Shown: positions 18,193 to 28,828 of the stretch, piece after piece
How the letters are laid out: each line of letters opens with the position of its first letter
Position numbering within the stretch: position 1 is the stretch's first letter
From: Trichococcus shcherbakoviae
GTDB taxonomy: Bacteria; Bacillota; Bacilli; Lactobacillales; Aerococcaceae
Direction of reading: 5' to 3'
NCBI RefSeq assembly: GCF_963666195.1
Contig: NZ_OY762653.1
Span: forward strand, 1,893,501-1,957,500
DNA length: 64,000 bases
Made by a program: the position numbers and the translations under genes
The notes under the pieces: model-generated
What the model was told of the DNA's origin: nothing
The model's input: the letters and a program-made list of their open reading frames with translations, nothing else
The model's database searches: none

Positions 18193-18271
18193 TGGAACAG
18201 GAAAATATAAGAATAGCTGTGGTAAAATAAAGGCATAATAAATAAATCACAAATGGAAAAGGGGCGCACAT

Positions 18272-19360
18272 ATGGCTTATCATGTTTTTCGGTCGCCTAG
18301 CCGGTATATTCAAGGAGTAGGTGCTATAGACGCATTGGGGAAGGAAGCGGCTGTCTACGGAAAAAAGGCATTCCTGCTTACGGATGATTTCGTTTGGGGC
18401 TTGCTCCAGGAAAAAGTGGAACGGGCTCTGGAGGGTTTTCCCTATGATTATGAAGCATTCACTGGCGAAGCCTCGCTGGAAGCAATGGTCCGTTTGGCTG
18501 ACGAGGTCGCCGATGCGACGGCGGACGTCATCATCGGCCTCGGAGGCGGCAAAATCATCGATGTTGCGAAAGGCATTGCAGCTGCATGCGAATTGCCGGT
18601 CGTGATTGTCCCCACCACCGTATCCACGGATGCACCGACCAGTGCGATATCGGTGCTCTATACGCAGGAAGGGCTGTTCGACCATTACCGTTTCTATGCG
18701 AAGAACCCTGATCTGGTACTTGTTGATACGCAAATCGTCATCCAAGCACCGATCCGTTTTTTTGCAAGCGGGATGGCGGATGCCCTGGCGACCTGTGCGG
18801 AAGCGTTGGCAACAAAGGCCTCCGGGGAGAATGCGTTGGCCGGAGGATTGCCAACAATTGCCGGCACCGCCATTGCGAAGGCCTGCGAAGAAACCTTGTT
18901 CCGTGACGGCCTCAGCGCGTTCGCTGATGTCCAAAAAGGCTTGGTGACGCCGGCTGTCGAGGCGATTGTCGAGGCGAATACGCTGCTGTCGGGACTGGGC
19001 TTTGAAAACGGCGGCTTGGCGGCCGCACATGCCATCCATAATGGCTTCACCGCCATCAAAGGCGAGGTCCATCGCTTGACGCACGGGGAAATAGTCGGCT
19101 TTTGCCTATTGGTCCAACTCGTACTTGAAGAGCGCCCTCACGCAGACTTCCAAAAATACAGCCAGTTTTTGGAGGCGATCGGCATGCCGACGACTCTGGC
19201 CGAGATGCATCTGACCGGAGCCACGCATGAAGAGCTCGTTAAAGTCGGAAAACTTGCTGTATCCCAGAGCAACACCATGAAAAATCTAAATAAAAAAATA
19301 ACGGCTGAGCAAGTCGCCGACGCCATTTTGGCGGTGGATGGACTTGTCGGAAAGGAATGA
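18272..19360 (+). CDS. gldA: glycerol dehydrogenase-like iron/zinc alcohol dehydrogenase
   Basis: 362 residues of the iron-type alcohol dehydrogenase superfamily, closest in pattern to NAD-dependent glycerol dehydrogenase. The nucleotide-binding motif is [14 protein letters not shown], then [15 protein letters not shown]. Metal ligands are the Asp in GMADALAT and the histidines in [10 protein letters not shown] and RLTHGE. It converts glycerol to dihydroxyacetone or the reverse. Its stop overlaps the first possible ATG of the alanine dehydrogenase gene, so both are probably translated from one mRNA, both using NAD. The pairing of these two enzymes is not a classical operon. Confidence 0.9.
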   Translation: MAYHVFRSPSRYIQGVGAIDALGKEAAVYGKKAFLLTDDFVWGLLQEKVERALEGFPYDYEAFTGEASLEAMVRLADEVADATADVIIGLGGGKIIDVAKGIAAACELPVVIVPTTVSTDAPTSAISVLYTQEGLFDHYRFYAKNPDLVLVDTQIVIQAPIRFFASGMADALATCAEALATKASGENALAGGLPTIAGTAIAKACEETLFRDGLSAFADVQKGLVTPAVEAIVEANTLLSGLGFENGGLAAAHAIHNGFTAIKGEVHRLTHGEIVGFCLLVQLVLEERPHADFQKYSQFLEAIGMPTTLAEMHLTGATHEELVKVGKLAVSQSNTMKNLNKKITAEQVADAILAVDGLVGKE

Positions 19361-19365
19361 TCGGG

Positions 19366-20478
19366 ATGATCATCGGAGTGCCGAAAGAAATCAAAAACAA
19401 CGAAAACCGGGTGGGGGTAGTGCCTGCAGGTGTGCAGTTGCTGGTCCAGAACGGCCATCAAGTCTGGGTCCAATCCGGCTGCGGTGTCGGATCGGGATTC
19501 GAAGACAGACAGTACGAAAAGGCAGGGGCGACGGTGTTGGAAGACGCAGCCAAAGTCTGGGCCGCTGAACTGATTATCAAAGTGAAGGAGCCTTTGGAAT
19601 CGGAGTACCCATACCTCCGCGAGGACCTGATTCTGTTTACCTATCTGCACTTGGCGGCCGCACCGGAGTTGACGAAGGCGATGCTGCAAGCGGGCATGAC
19701 CGCGATCGGCTACGAAACGATGGTAGGCAAAAAAGGTGATTTGCCGTTGCTCACACCGATGAGTGTCATCGCGGGCCGTCTTTCCGTCCAGATTGGCGCG
19801 CAGTTCCTGGAAAAACCATACGGCGGCAAAGGCGTTCTTTTGAGCGGCGTTCCGGGTGTGGCGAACGGGAAAGTCGTCATCATCGGCGGCGGTGTGGCCG
19901 GGCGCAATGCGTTGCAGATCGCATTGGGACTCGGCGCCCATTGCACGATCCTGGACGTCAGACCGGAGATCTTGACGGAAATCGAGAATTTGTACGGGAA
20001 CGCGGTCATCACCCTGCTGTCGAACGAGTGGAACATCGCCCATGCCATCAAAGATGCCGACGTCGTGATCGGGGCTGTCCTGATTCCCGGCCGGAAAGCG
20101 CCGACGTTAGTGACCGAAGCGATGGTGAAAAGCATGCAGCCGGGTTCCGTGATCGTCGATATCGCGGTGGATCAGGGCGGCATCTTTGAAACCGAAGACC
20201 GTACGACCACACACGATGACCCGGTTTATGAACGGTATGGCGTCCTGCATTATGCGGTGCCGAACATGCCAGGCGCCGTTCCGCGCACTGCTACAATCGC
20301 GTTGACGAATGTCACATTGCCTTATGCAGTGGAAATCGCGAATCAAGGTGCGCGGCAAGCGGCGGAAAAAAATCCGACCATCCTGACCGGATTCAACGTG
20401 CACAGAGGCAAGTTGACGAACAAAGATGTCGCCGAATCGATCGGCGCAGTCTACACCCCAATCGAAACTTTGTTGTAA
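19366..20478 (+). CDS. ald: alanine dehydrogenase
   Basis: 370 residues from the ATG at 19366, with AAAGGA nine bases upstream; an ATG at 19357 overlaps the previous stop. The chain opens [20 protein letters not shown], the family signature. [13 protein letters not shown] contains the pyruvate-binding lysine region, [12 protein letters not shown] the catalytic histidine, and [21 protein letters not shown] the NAD-binding motif. It interconverts L-alanine and pyruvate plus ammonia with NADH, a possible redox sink or nitrogen source. It shares an mRNA with gldA and ends at a terminator at 20483-20522. Confidence 0.95.
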   Translation: MIIGVPKEIKNNENRVGVVPAGVQLLVQNGHQVWVQSGCGVGSGFEDRQYEKAGATVLEDAAKVWAAELIIKVKEPLESEYPYLREDLILFTYLHLAAAPELTKAMLQAGMTAIGYETMVGKKGDLPLLTPMSVIAGRLSVQIGAQFLEKPYGGKGVLLSGVPGVANGKVVIIGGGVAGRNALQIALGLGAHCTILDVRPEILTEIENLYGNAVITLLSNEWNIAHAIKDADVVIGAVLIPGRKAPTLVTEAMVKSMQPGSVIVDIAVDQGGIFETEDRTTTHDDPVYERYGVLHYAVPNMPGAVPRTATIALTNVTLPYAVEIANQGARQAAEKNPTILTGFNVHRGKLTNKDVAESIGAVYTPIETLL

Positions 20479-20482
20479 AAGG

Positions 20483-20522
20483 CACCGGATTTCCTGTGGA
20501 ATCAAACAGGAAGTCCGGTTTT
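20483..20522 (+). terminator. rho-independent terminator after ald
   Basis: CACCGGATTTCCTGT pairs with ACAGGAAGTCCGGT (one mismatch) and runs into TTTTT. Confidence 0.82.
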
Positions 20523-20546
20523 TGCATAGAATTCGTCAATGCGCAC

Positions 20547-20591
20547 TTGTATTTTTCCGGTTGGTTTACTATACTATTTGTACGGACATAT
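20547..20591 (+). promoter_or_regulatory. araR promoter with AraR-type operator
   Basis: TTGTAT (20547-20552) and TATACT (20570-20575) are 17 bp apart. ATTTGTACGGACATAT at 20576-20591 closely matches the Bacillus AraR box ATTTGTACGTACAAAT and sits directly downstream of the -10, so the repressor should control its own gene. Confidence 0.75.
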
Positions 20592-20609
20592 GCAGAGGGA
20601 GAACACGCG

Positions 20610-21686
20610 ATGAAAACAAAATACCAGGTGATTGCCGATGAGATACGCTCAAAAATACTTTCGAATGAATTTGTGGTAGGCAAAGTCATTCCGCCCGAAC
20701 TGCAGTTGCAGAAGGATTATGGGGTCAGCCGCCATACCGTCCGGGAAGCAATCGCCTTGCTGGTGAATGAAGGCTTTCTGCGCAAGGAGAAAGGTTCCGG
20801 GACCTATGTCGACGATACGTATCAGAGGCGTGGTGACGGGGTGTCATCCAGCAAAACGATCGGCGTCATCACGACTTATCTGTCGGACTATATTTTCCCG
20901 TCGATCATCCGCGGCATCGAGCAGAAGTTGCGGGAGAATGGCTACTCTTTGCTGCTTGCAAGCACAAACAACGACGTCGATCAGGAGCGGGAGTGTCTGG
21001 AACAGATGCTCAGCCAAGGTGTTTCGGGACTGATCGTGGAACCGACAAAAAGTAACCAATACAATGCGAATTTGGCTTATTACCTTTCCTTTAAGGAACG
21101 TGGCATACCGGTTGTCATGATCAATGCCTACTATGAAGAACTGTCGGTCCCTTTCATTTGCGTCAATGACACGAAAGCGGGCTATCTTGCAACGAAACAT
21201 CTATTCGAGCAGGGCCATCAGCATTTGGCTCTGATCACGAAGATCGATGACCTGCAAGGGAAGTACCGGATGAAAGGCTTCATCAAAGCCCACGAAGAGA
21301 TGCGGACAAATTTCGATCCGAAAAATGTGTATACGTACACGACCGAAACGAAGGGGCAAGTTTTCCAGACGATTCGGGAGAAGCTGGCGAGCGAGCAGGA
21401 AGTCACCGGCATCGTCTGCTACAATGATGAAGTGGCGCAGGGCTTGATCCAAGCGCTTGCTGATATGGGCAAACGGGTTCCTGAGGATTATTCGGTGGTC
21501 GGCAATGATGACTCGTTCTTGAGCACGGCAGGCAGCGTCAAGCTGACGACCCTTTCCCATCCTAAAGAGGAATTGGGCGAGGCCGCTGCCGAGTGGATCA
21601 TGCTGGCCGTACAGCAAGAAGTGACAGGCAACAAAATATTCGAGCCGGAATTGATCATCCGTGACTCGGTCAAACGGATCCAATAA
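20610..21686 (+). CDS. araR: arabinose operon repressor, GntR/LacI hybrid (AraR)
   Basis: 358 residues from the ATG at 20610; a longer frame upstream passes through the promoter and is not real. Residues 1-70 form a GntR winged helix (YQVIADEIRSKIL, DYGVSRHTVREAIALLVNEG, GSGTYVDD). Residues 85-358 form a LacI-type sugar-binding domain (TIGVITTYLSDYIFPSIIRGIE, GVSGLIVEPTKSN, PEDYSVVGNDDSFLS). This fusion is diagnostic of AraR, which releases DNA on binding L-arabinose. Matching boxes lie at its own promoter and twice upstream of araB. A terminator at 21691-21730 and a palindrome array separate it from araB. Confidence 0.93.
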   Translation: MKTKYQVIADEIRSKILSNEFVVGKVIPPELQLQKDYGVSRHTVREAIALLVNEGFLRKEKGSGTYVDDTYQRRGDGVSSSKTIGVITTYLSDYIFPSIIRGIEQKLRENGYSLLLASTNNDVDQERECLEQMLSQGVSGLIVEPTKSNQYNANLAYYLSFKERGIPVVMINAYYEELSVPFICVNDTKAGYLATKHLFEQGHQHLALITKIDDLQGKYRMKGFIKAHEEMRTNFDPKNVYTYTTETKGQVFQTIREKLASEQEVTGIVCYNDEVAQGLIQALADMGKRVPEDYSVVGNDDSFLSTAGSVKLTTLSHPKEELGEAAAEWIMLAVQQEVTGNKIFEPELIIRDSVKRIQ

Positions 21687-21690
21687 CTAA

Positions 21691-21730
21691 AAAAGAAGCT
21701 ATCCCTTGAATCGGGATGGTTTCTTTTTTG
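21691..21730 (+). terminator. rho-independent terminator after araR
   Basis: AAAGAAGCTATCCC pairs with GGGATGGTTTCTTT and ends in a T tract. Confidence 0.8.
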
Positions 21731-21800
21731 TCATTTATTCGGATATCTTTTGAATAAAACTCTGATATTTCGAGTGAATGTGCGCATTCGGGAGATAAGG

Positions 21801-21984
21801 TTGTCCGATACTTAGCGGAAATCGGACAAGATTGAATGTCAGCGCAATGAGGTTGTCCGATACTTAGTGGAAATCGGACAACTGTGCGCCTAAAAGCGTA
21901 AACTTGTCCGATTCCTAAAGAATATCGGACAAGTTTACCCTACCAAATCTCCAGATTGTCGGATACATAGCGGAAATCGGACAA
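21801..21984. repeat. 51-52-bp periodic palindrome array B (TTGTCCGAT family, 4 units)
   Basis: Units start at 21801, 21853, 21904 and 21956 (spacings 52, 51, 52). Each is 29 bp: arm TTGTCCGAT, an 11-base middle, arm ATCGGACAA. The 22-23-bp stretches between units are all different. The last unit has TTGTCGGAT in the left arm. The array lies between the araR terminator and the araB promoter. Confidence 0.9.
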
Positions 21985-22046
21985 TCATCAACCCATCAGA
22001 TCACCCCCGCAGCCGCATTTTAATAAAACTAGCCCTCCTGCTTCTT

Positions 22047-22105
22047 TTGTGTTCGGACAAATATTCAATTTATCTCTTTACATGTACGGACATATGGAAT
22101 ATAAT
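22047..22105 (+). promoter_or_regulatory. araBDA promoter with two AraR operators
   Basis: TTTACA (22077-22082) and TATAAT (22100-22105) are 17 bp apart. ATTTGTACGGACATAT-like boxes lie at 22080-22095 (ACATGTACGGACATAT, overlapping the -35) and at 22047-22062 (TTGTGTTCGGACAAAT). The box centres are 33 bp apart, about three helical turns, which would allow cooperative repression. Confidence 0.82.
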
Positions 22106-22164
22106 ATACCTAAGAAGAACGGACAGCATCCGAAAAGGGTGCACCGCAAAAAGGAGGAAATATT

Positions 22165-23775
22165 TTGACTGAGAAGTTACAAGCGATAGTCACTGATATC
22201 GAATCGCGGCAGACGAGCATCGGAATCGAATTCGGCTCCACCCGCATCAAGGCGGTGCTGATCGACTCCCGCTTCGCTCCGATCGCATCCGGCAGCTACG
22301 AATGGGAAAATCAGCTAGTCGACGGCATCTGGACCTATTCGTTGGACCAAATTTGGAAAGGCCTTCAAACAAGCTACGGAGAACTGACGCGTGAGGTTAA
22401 AGAAAAATACGGCGTGACCTTGACCGCAGTCGGATCGATCGGTTTCAGCGCGATGATGCACGGCTACATGGCGTTCAATCAGGAAAATGAGTTATTGGTG
22501 CCTTTCCGGACTTGGCGCAACGCCACTACGGCTGATGCCGAAAAGGAATTAACCGCACTGTTCAAATACAATATCCCGCAACGCTGGAGCATCGCCCACT
22601 TGTACCAAGCGGTTTTGAATAAGGAAGAACATACAAATGAAGTCGCTTACTTTACGACTTTGGCTGGCTACATCCATTGGCAACTGACAGGCAAGCAAGT
22701 TTTGGGAATCGGTGATGCATCCGGGATGTTCCCGATCGATGTCGAGAAGAAAAATTATGACGAACGGATGATGGGGCAGTTCGATGCATTGGTAGCAGAA
22801 AAAGGCGCGAATTGGAAATTGACGGATCTGCTGCCGGAAGTATTGTTGGCAGGGGACGCGGCCGGGAATCTGACGGAAGCGGGAGCCAAACTGCTTGATC
22901 CGACTGGCACACTCGAAGCGGGCATCCCGTTATGTGCGCCGGAAGGGGACGCCGGAACCGGTATGGTCGCCACGAACAGCGTGGCAGAACGCACCGGAAA
23001 TGTATCCGCGGGGACTTCGGCATTTGCGATGATCGTCTTGGAGCAGGACTTGAATGAAGTGCATCCGGAAATCGATCTCGTGACGACACCGGCAGGCAGT
23101 CTGGTCGCGATGGTTCATACCAATAACTGTTCATCCGACATCAATGCCTGGGTCAAGCTTTTCCGGGAATTCAGCGAGGCTGCTGGTTTCGCAATTGATA
23201 CGGACAAATTATTCGCTACTTTATTCAACAAAGCGCTTGAAGGCGATGCCGATTGCGGCGGATTGCTTTCCTACGGCTATTACTCGGGTGAGAACATCAC
23301 CCATTTGGCAGAAGGACGGCCGTTGTTTGTCCGCACACCGGAAAGCAACTTCAACTTAGCCAACTTCATGCGCGTGCACCTCTTCACCGCTTTCGGGGCA
23401 ATGAAGATCGGCATGAACATCCTGAAGCAGGAACATGTCGCAATCGACAAAATCGTCGGCCACGGCGGCATCTTCAAAACCCCTGAAGTCGGACAGAAAG
23501 TGTTGGCTGCTGTCATGGACGCACCGGTTACCGTCATGGAGACTGCAGGAGAAGGCGGCGCATGGGGCATTGCATTGCTGGCTGCCTACACTGATCGCAA
23601 AGAAACGTCAGAGACTTTGGATGCATTTTTGGACAAGAAAGTATTCGGTGCCGATGAAGGCATCACGATCGCTCCCGATGCGCGCGATGTAGAAGGTTTC
23701 GGAACTTTCATCGAACGTTACCAAAAAGGGCTAGCGATCGAACAAGCTGCAGTCGAGCATTTGAGTTTGAGATAG
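22165..23775 (+). CDS. araB: ribulokinase, FGGY family
   Basis: 536 residues from a TTG at 22165, with AGGAGG seven bases upstream. The FGGY kinase fold is visible: the first phosphate-binding motif [16 protein letters not shown] near residue 20, [41 protein letters not shown] as the second phosphate loop, and [19 protein letters not shown] plus [15 protein letters not shown] in the C-terminal half. It phosphorylates L-ribulose to L-ribulose-5-phosphate. It is the first gene of an araB-araD-araA operon behind AraR boxes. The sequence is of the variant FGGY type common in lactic acid bacteria; sugar specificity is inferred from the neighbours. Confidence 0.9.
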   Translation: MTEKLQAIVTDIESRQTSIGIEFGSTRIKAVLIDSRFAPIASGSYEWENQLVDGIWTYSLDQIWKGLQTSYGELTREVKEKYGVTLTAVGSIGFSAMMHGYMAFNQENELLVPFRTWRNATTADAEKELTALFKYNIPQRWSIAHLYQAVLNKEEHTNEVAYFTTLAGYIHWQLTGKQVLGIGDASGMFPIDVEKKNYDERMMGQFDALVAEKGANWKLTDLLPEVLLAGDAAGNLTEAGAKLLDPTGTLEAGIPLCAPEGDAGTGMVATNSVAERTGNVSAGTSAFAMIVLEQDLNEVHPEIDLVTTPAGSLVAMVHTNNCSSDINAWVKLFREFSEAAGFAIDTDKLFATLFNKALEGDADCGGLLSYGYYSGENITHLAEGRPLFVRTPESNFNLANFMRVHLFTAFGAMKIGMNILKQEHVAIDKIVGHGGIFKTPEVGQKVLAAVMDAPVTVMETAGEGGAWGIALLAAYTDRKETSETLDAFLDKKVFGADEGITIAPDARDVEGFGTFIERYQKGLAIEQAAVEHLSLR

Positions 23776-23791
23776 AAGGGAAGGAAACATC

Positions 23792-24490
23792 TTGCTGGAA
23801 CAATTAAAAGAAGAAGTTTTTCAAGCCAATCTGGAATTGCCGGAACGGGGATTGATCAAATACACATGGGGAAACGTCAGTGCGGTCGACCGCGAAAAAG
23901 GCTTGTTCGTCATCAAGCCCAGCGGTGTCGGCTATGACGACATGCAGGCGAGCGATATGGTCGTCTGCGACTTTGAAGGCAACGTCATCGAAGGGGATCT
24001 GAACCCGTCATCCGACATGCCGACGCATGCCGTCCTGTACAAAGAATTCCCGGAAATCGGCGCGGTTGTGCACACGCATTCGACTTGGGCCACGATTTGG
24101 GCGCAAGCCGGATTGGATGTGCCGGCCATGGGTACGACACACGCCGATACCTTTTACGGCACGGTTCCCTGCGCACGTTTCCTGACGCAGGCAGAAATCG
24201 ACAGGGGTTACGAGGAAGAAACGGGTCGCGCCATCGTGGAAACTTTCCGCGAACGCGGCATCAAACCGATGGAAGTTCCTGGTGTCTTGCTGCATGGGCA
24301 CGGGCCCTTCACTTGGGCCAAGGACGCCAAGGGTGCAGTACTGAATGCCGTCGTCTTGGACGAGGTCTGCAAAACCAATCTGTTCGCCCGTCAATTGAAT
24401 GCCTTCGCGGAGGAACTGCCGCAGCGCATTCTGGATAAACATTATTTGCGAAAACACGGAGAAAACGCCTATTACGGGCAAAAAAAATAG
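23792..24490 (+). CDS. araD: L-ribulose-5-phosphate 4-epimerase
   Basis: 232 residues from a TTG at 23792 (16 bp after araB). It is a class II aldolase-fold epimerase: [14 protein letters not shown] and [11 protein letters not shown] near the N-terminus, [16 protein letters not shown], and zinc-ligand histidines in [16 protein letters not shown] and [16 protein letters not shown]. It converts L-ribulose-5-phosphate to D-xylulose-5-phosphate, the substrate of the phosphoketolase encoded two genes downstream. The length and start fit the family. Confidence 0.95.
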   Translation: MLEQLKEEVFQANLELPERGLIKYTWGNVSAVDREKGLFVIKPSGVGYDDMQASDMVVCDFEGNVIEGDLNPSSDMPTHAVLYKEFPEIGAVVHTHSTWATIWAQAGLDVPAMGTTHADTFYGTVPCARFLTQAEIDRGYEEETGRAIVETFRERGIKPMEVPGVLLHGHGPFTWAKDAKGAVLNAVVLDEVCKTNLFARQLNAFAEELPQRILDKHYLRKHGENAYYGQKK

Positions 24491-24503
24491 GGGAGCTGAA
24501 AAT

Positions 24504-25928
24504 ATGTTAGAAGTAGGGAAAAAAGAATTTTGGTTCGTAGTAGGTTCACAACATTTATACGGTGAAGAAGCTTTGCAGACAGTAAGAAACAATGCAGCGG
24601 TCATCGTGGAAAGCCTGAACAACAGCGGCAAACTGCCTTATCCGCTTGTGCTGCAGGAATTGGCGGTAACGCCCGATACAATCACGAAGATCATGAAAGA
24701 AGTGAATTACCGTGATGAAGTGGCAGGTGTGATCACTTGGATGCATACCTTCTCGCCAGCAAAAATGTGGATCCGCGGAACGAAATTGCTACAAAAACCG
24801 TTGTTGCATCTGGCAACTCAATTCAACGAAAGCATTCCATGGGCAACAATCGATATGGATTTCATGAACTTGAACCAAGCAGCACACGGCGACCGCGAGT
24901 ACGGCTTCATCAATGCGCGCCTGAAAAAGAACAACAAAGTCGTTGTCGGCTATTGGGAACGTGAAAATGTCCAAACCCAAATCGCGGAATGGATGGACGT
25001 TGCGGTAGCATACAATGAAAGCTTCTCCATCAAAGTGGCGCGTTTCGGCGATAACATGCGTAACGTTGCCGTGACCGAAGGCGACAAAGTGGAAGCGCAG
25101 ATCCAATTCGGCTGGGCAGTCGATTACTACGGCATCAGGGATCTAGTGGACTATGTCGATGCGGTCGAAGATTCAGAAGTCGATGCTTTGTTCAATGAAT
25201 ACAAAGATTTGTATGATTTCGACTACGGCGATTATGAACAAGGCAAATGGGAAGCGCATGTCAAAGTGCAGGCACGTCAAGAAATCGGCATCCGTCGTTT
25301 CTTGGAAGCGGGTGGCTACACTGCCTTTACCTCAAACTTTGAAGATCTGCATGGTTTGCAACAATTACCTGGTTTGGCCGTGCAACGTTTGATGGCAGAA
25401 GGCTACGGATTCGCAGGCGAAGGCGACTGGAAAACAGCAGCAATCGACCGCTTGATGAAAATCATGTCCCACAACATCGACACCGGCTTCATGGAAGACT
25501 ACACGTATGAAATGGCTGAAGGCAGAGAAGCGATTCTGCAATCGCATATGTTGGAAGTCGATCCAGGACTGGCAGTCAACAAACCGAAAATTTTGATCGC
25601 ACCATTATCGATGGGTAACCGTGAAGAGCCTGCCCGCCTTGTCTTCGATGGTAAAGCAGGGGACGGCGTTGTCGTTTCAATGGCTGACTTCGGAACGCAC
25701 TACAAATTGTTGGTGAATGAAGTTTCTGCTTTTGAACCGACTGAGGCAGCTCCAAACCTTCCAGTAGCACGCGTCCTATGGGAAGTGAAACCTAATTTCC
25801 ATGACGGCATCCGCGCTTGGATCGAAGCTGGCGGCGGTCACCACACTGTCGTTTCATTGAGTTTGAGCACAGATCAGATCCTGGCTTGGGCAAAACTGGT
25901 CGGTCTTGAGGTAGCTTTAATCAAATAG
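24504..25928 (+). CDS. araA: L-arabinose isomerase
   Basis: 474 residues from the ATG at 24504, where the chain begins [20 protein letters not shown] as in other AraA proteins. [50 protein letters not shown] and [15 protein letters not shown] include the manganese-binding glutamates and histidine, and GGGHHTVVS gives the late histidine ligand. It converts L-arabinose to L-ribulose, the first step of the pathway. It lies 13 bp after araD, ends the operon, and is followed by a terminator at 25938-25973. Confidence 0.97.
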   Translation: MLEVGKKEFWFVVGSQHLYGEEALQTVRNNAAVIVESLNNSGKLPYPLVLQELAVTPDTITKIMKEVNYRDEVAGVITWMHTFSPAKMWIRGTKLLQKPLLHLATQFNESIPWATIDMDFMNLNQAAHGDREYGFINARLKKNNKVVVGYWERENVQTQIAEWMDVAVAYNESFSIKVARFGDNMRNVAVTEGDKVEAQIQFGWAVDYYGIRDLVDYVDAVEDSEVDALFNEYKDLYDFDYGDYEQGKWEAHVKVQARQEIGIRRFLEAGGYTAFTSNFEDLHGLQQLPGLAVQRLMAEGYGFAGEGDWKTAAIDRLMKIMSHNIDTGFMEDYTYEMAEGREAILQSHMLEVDPGLAVNKPKILIAPLSMGNREEPARLVFDGKAGDGVVVSMADFGTHYKLLVNEVSAFEPTEAAPNLPVARVLWEVKPNFHDGIRAWIEAGGGHHTVVSLSLSTDQILAWAKLVGLEVALIK

Positions 25929-25937
25929 TTTTTTTCG

Positions 25938-25973
25938 ATCGGTTTGACAGAAAATCGTCAAACCGATTTTTTG
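25938..25973 (+). terminator. rho-independent terminator of araBDA
   Basis: ATCGGTTTGAC pairs perfectly with GTCAAACCGAT and is followed by T5. Confidence 0.9.
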
Positions 25974-25994
25974 GAGGACATTTGTGAAAGTTAT

Positions 25995-26008
25995 AGCAAA
26001 CGTTTTCA
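25995..26008 (+). promoter_or_regulatory. cre-like catabolite repression site upstream of phosphoketolase
   Basis: AGCAAACGTTTTCA differs from the cre consensus TGNAANCGNWNNCA only at the first base. It lies about 30 bp before the phosphoketolase start, so CcpA could repress the gene during growth on glucose. Confidence 0.55.
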
Positions 26009-26036
26009 ATAATATAAATGAAAAGGAGCAACAAAA

Positions 26037-28442
26037 ATGACTGCATTTGATTCAAAAGAGTATCTGGACAAGGTGGATGCCTTCTGGCGCGCCGCCAATT
26101 TCATCTCCGTGGGGCAACTGTATCTGAAGGACAATCCCTTATTGCAACGCCCAATCGAGGAAACCGATGTGAAGCTGCATCCGATCGGCCACTGGGGAAC
26201 GATCTCCGGACAGAATTTCATCTATGCTCACTTGAACCGCGTCATCAATAAATATGACCTGAACATGTTCTATGTCGAAGGACCGGGACATGGCGGCCAA
26301 GTCATGGTTTCGAACTCTTATCTGGACGGTTCTTACACGGAAATCTATCCGGAAATCACTGAGGATCTGGAAGGGTTGACGAAACTCTACAAACAATTCT
26401 CCTTCCCCGGCGGGGTCGCTTCCCATGCGGCGCCGGAAACACCCGGATCAATCCATGAAGGCGGCGAACTCGGCTATTCACTTTCCCATGCCACAGGCGC
26501 CATCTTCGACAACCCGGAAGTGATCGCAGCGACTGTCGTTGGTGACGGGGAAGCTGAAACCGGTCCGTTGGCTGCAGGTTGGTTCTCCAATGTGTTCATC
26601 AACCCGGTAACCGATGGGGCTGTTTTGCCGATCCTGTATCTGAACGGCGGCAAAATCTCCAACCCAACGATCCTCGACCGCAAATCGAACGAAGAATTGA
26701 CACAGTACTTTGGCGGCATGGGCTGGGAGACGTTGTTCGTGGAAGGAACCGAACCGGAAGCGGTGCATCCGATCATGGCGCAAGTGTTGGATACGGCCGT
26801 TGAAAAAATCAAAGCAATCCAAACGGAAGCCCGCAAAGGCTCCGCTGCCGAAGCGAAGATGCCGGCTTGGCCGGTCATCATATTCCGCACACCGAAAGGC
26901 TGGACGGGTCCGAAAACGTGGGACGGCGAACCAATTGAAGGCGGCTTTCGTGCTCACCAAGTGCCGATTCCGGTGGATGCGCACCATATGCAACACATCG
27001 ACGCACTGGTTGATTGGATGCAGTCCTACCGTCCCGCAGAACTGTTCACTGCCGACGGTCAATTGGTGGCTGAATTGAAAGAAATGGCACCGAAAGGCGA
27101 CCGACGGATGGCTACGAATCCGATCACGAATGGCGGTATCGATCCGAAACCGCTCAACATTCCGGATTGGAAGCAGTATGCCGTCGACACGACCGTTCCA
27201 GGGGCAGTCATTGCCCAGGATATGATCGAATTCGGCAACTTTGCGCGTGATCTGATTGTGGACAATCCGGATAATTTCCGCATCTTCGGACCGGATGAAA
27301 CCAAATCGAACCGTCTGAACAAGGTCTTCGAAGTGACGAACCGCATCTGGATGGAAGCGATCGATCCTGCTTACGATGAATGGCTTTCTCCATCCGGCCG
27401 TGTCATCGATTCGCAGTTGTCCGAACACCAAGCCGAAGGCTTCCTGGAAGGGTATGTCTTGACCGGGCGTCATGGTTTCTTCGCGAGTTACGAGGCCTTC
27501 TTGCGTGTCGTCGATTCGATGATCACCCAACATTTCAAATGGTTGCGCAAAGCCAAAGAACAGACGTGGCGCAAACACTATCCTTCATTGAACTTGATCG
27601 CGACTTCGACTGTTTTCCAACAGGACCACAATGGCTACACCCATCAAGATCCAGGTTTGTTGACGCATTTGGCTGAGAAGAAACCGGAATTCATCCGCGA
27701 ATACTTGCCGGCGGATGCGAACTCCTTGATGGCCGTGATGGCGGAAACGATGGCTTCCGAAGAACAGATCAACCTGATCGTGTCTTCGAAACACCCGCGT
27801 CCGCAATTCTACTCGGCTGAAGAAGCGGAAGTATTGGTCAAAGATGGCTTGAAAGTCATCGACTGGGCTTCGACTTGCGGAGACGAAGAACCGGATGTCG
27901 TGATCGCGGCAGCGGGAACGGAACCGAACCTGGAGGCGCTTGCCGCAGTCACGATCCTGCACAAGCAGTTCCCTAATCTGAAGATCCGTTTCATCAACAT
28001 CGTCGACCTGTTGAAATTGCGCCATCCGGATGTGGATCCGCGCGGCTTGAGCGATGAAGCATTTGATGCTTATTTCACAACCGATAAACCGATCGTCTTT
28101 GCCTTCCACGGCTTCGAAGGCTTGATCCGTGACATCTTCTTTGATCGTCACAACCATAACCTGCACATCCACGGCTACCGTGAGAACGGGGACATCACGA
28201 CACCGTTCGACATGCGCGTCTTGTCGGAGATGGATCGTTTCCACTTGGCACAGGATGCGGCCAATGCCGTCTATGGCGAAGAAGCGGCAGCCTTCTCGCA
28301 AAAGATGACGAAAACGGTTGATTTCCATCACCGCTTCATCCGCGAGAACGGCGATGACATCCCGGAAGTCATGGAATGGAAATGGGAAGCTTTGGAAGGT
28401 GCGGCAACAGCCAAAGAACTGATTGCAAACAAAGCGGACTGA
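26037..28442 (+). CDS. xpkA: xylulose-5-phosphate/fructose-6-phosphate phosphoketolase
   Basis: 801 residues, the usual length. Visible family motifs are [17 protein letters not shown] (substrate histidine region), [31 protein letters not shown], the thiamine-diphosphate motif [13 protein letters not shown] with the downstream metal-binding [11 protein letters not shown], and [12 protein letters not shown]. It splits xylulose-5-phosphate with phosphate into acetyl-phosphate and glyceraldehyde-3-phosphate. With AraA, AraB and AraD encoded just upstream, the whole heterofermentative route from arabinose is encoded here. AAAAGGAG precedes the ATG. A cre-like site lies in the leader and a large terminator follows. 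Confidence 0.97.
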   Translation: MTAFDSKEYLDKVDAFWRAANFISVGQLYLKDNPLLQRPIEETDVKLHPIGHWGTISGQNFIYAHLNRVINKYDLNMFYVEGPGHGGQVMVSNSYLDGSYTEIYPEITEDLEGLTKLYKQFSFPGGVASHAAPETPGSIHEGGELGYSLSHATGAIFDNPEVIAATVVGDGEAETGPLAAGWFSNVFINPVTDGAVLPILYLNGGKISNPTILDRKSNEELTQYFGGMGWETLFVEGTEPEAVHPIMAQVLDTAVEKIKAIQTEARKGSAAEAKMPAWPVIIFRTPKGWTGPKTWDGEPIEGGFRAHQVPIPVDAHHMQHIDALVDWMQSYRPAELFTADGQLVAELKEMAPKGDRRMATNPITNGGIDPKPLNIPDWKQYAVDTTVPGAVIAQDMIEFGNFARDLIVDNPDNFRIFGPDETKSNRLNKVFEVTNRIWMEAIDPAYDEWLSPSGRVIDSQLSEHQAEGFLEGYVLTGRHGFFASYEAFLRVVDSMITQHFKWLRKAKEQTWRKHYPSLNLIATSTVFQQDHNGYTHQDPGLLTHLAEKKPEFIREYLPADANSLMAVMAETMASEEQINLIVSSKHPRPQFYSAEEAEVLVKDGLKVIDWASTCGDEEPDVVIAAAGTEPNLEALAAVTILHKQFPNLKIRFINIVDLLKLRHPDVDPRGLSDEAFDAYFTTDKPIVFAFHGFEGLIRDIFFDRHNHNLHIHGYRENGDITTPFDMRVLSEMDRFHLAQDAANAVYGEEAAAFSQKMTKTVDFHHRFIRENGDDIPEVMEWKWEALEGAATAKELIANKAD

Positions 28443-28467
28443 CGTAAGAAAGACTGTTAAAAAATCA

Positions 28468-28526
28468 AAAAGATGCGTCCCCGCCCTTGGAGCAGTTGCT
28501 CTTAAGGGCAGGAACGCATCTTTTTC
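28468..28526 (+). terminator. long terminator hairpin after phosphoketolase gene
   Basis: AAAAAGATGCGT pairs with ACGCATCTTTTT around an inner GCCCTT/AAGGGC stem. Confidence 0.85.
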
Positions 28527-28600
28527 GGATATTTTTTTGCAAATGAAGAAGCTGCCGAGAGATACGGCAATAACTATGTTAGTGGGAGCGCGCTGCGCTC

Positions 28601-28793
28601 AGGTTGTCCGATATGATCGGATTATCGGACAACGCGATCAGCCAAAGCATGTAGGTTGTCCGATTCGATCGGGTTATCGGACAACGCGACCAGCCAAAGC
28701 ATGTAGGTTGTCCGATTCGATCGGGTTATCGGACAACGCGACCAGCCAAAGCATGTAGGTTGTCCGATTAGATCGCATTATCGGACAACACGA
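28601..28793. repeat. 52-bp tandem palindrome array C (TTGTCCGAT family, 4 units)
   Basis: Units begin at 28601, 28653, 28705 and 28757, exactly 52 bp apart. Unlike array B, the whole 52-bp period including the 23-bp linker is nearly identical, so this array grew by recent tandem duplication. The palindrome arms are TTGTCCGAT and ATCGGACAA; the middles are TCGATCGGGTT in two units and variants in the outer two. It lies between convergent genes. Confidence 0.93.
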
Positions 28794-28828
28794 TTAAATA
28801 GAGCACTCAGCTATGCGGCTCCCGTCAT

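Noticed and set aside
21801-21984. Array resembling a CRISPR (29-bp partly palindromic repeats with 22-23-bp unlike spacers)
   Set aside because: Repeat middles vary, linkers are identical in array C, only 3-5 units occur per site, there are no cas genes, and three unrelated arm families share the layout.
28423-28758. 111-codon open frame on the + strand
   Set aside because: It runs through the terminator and tandem repeat array C; its repeated residues only reflect the 52-bp DNA repeat.
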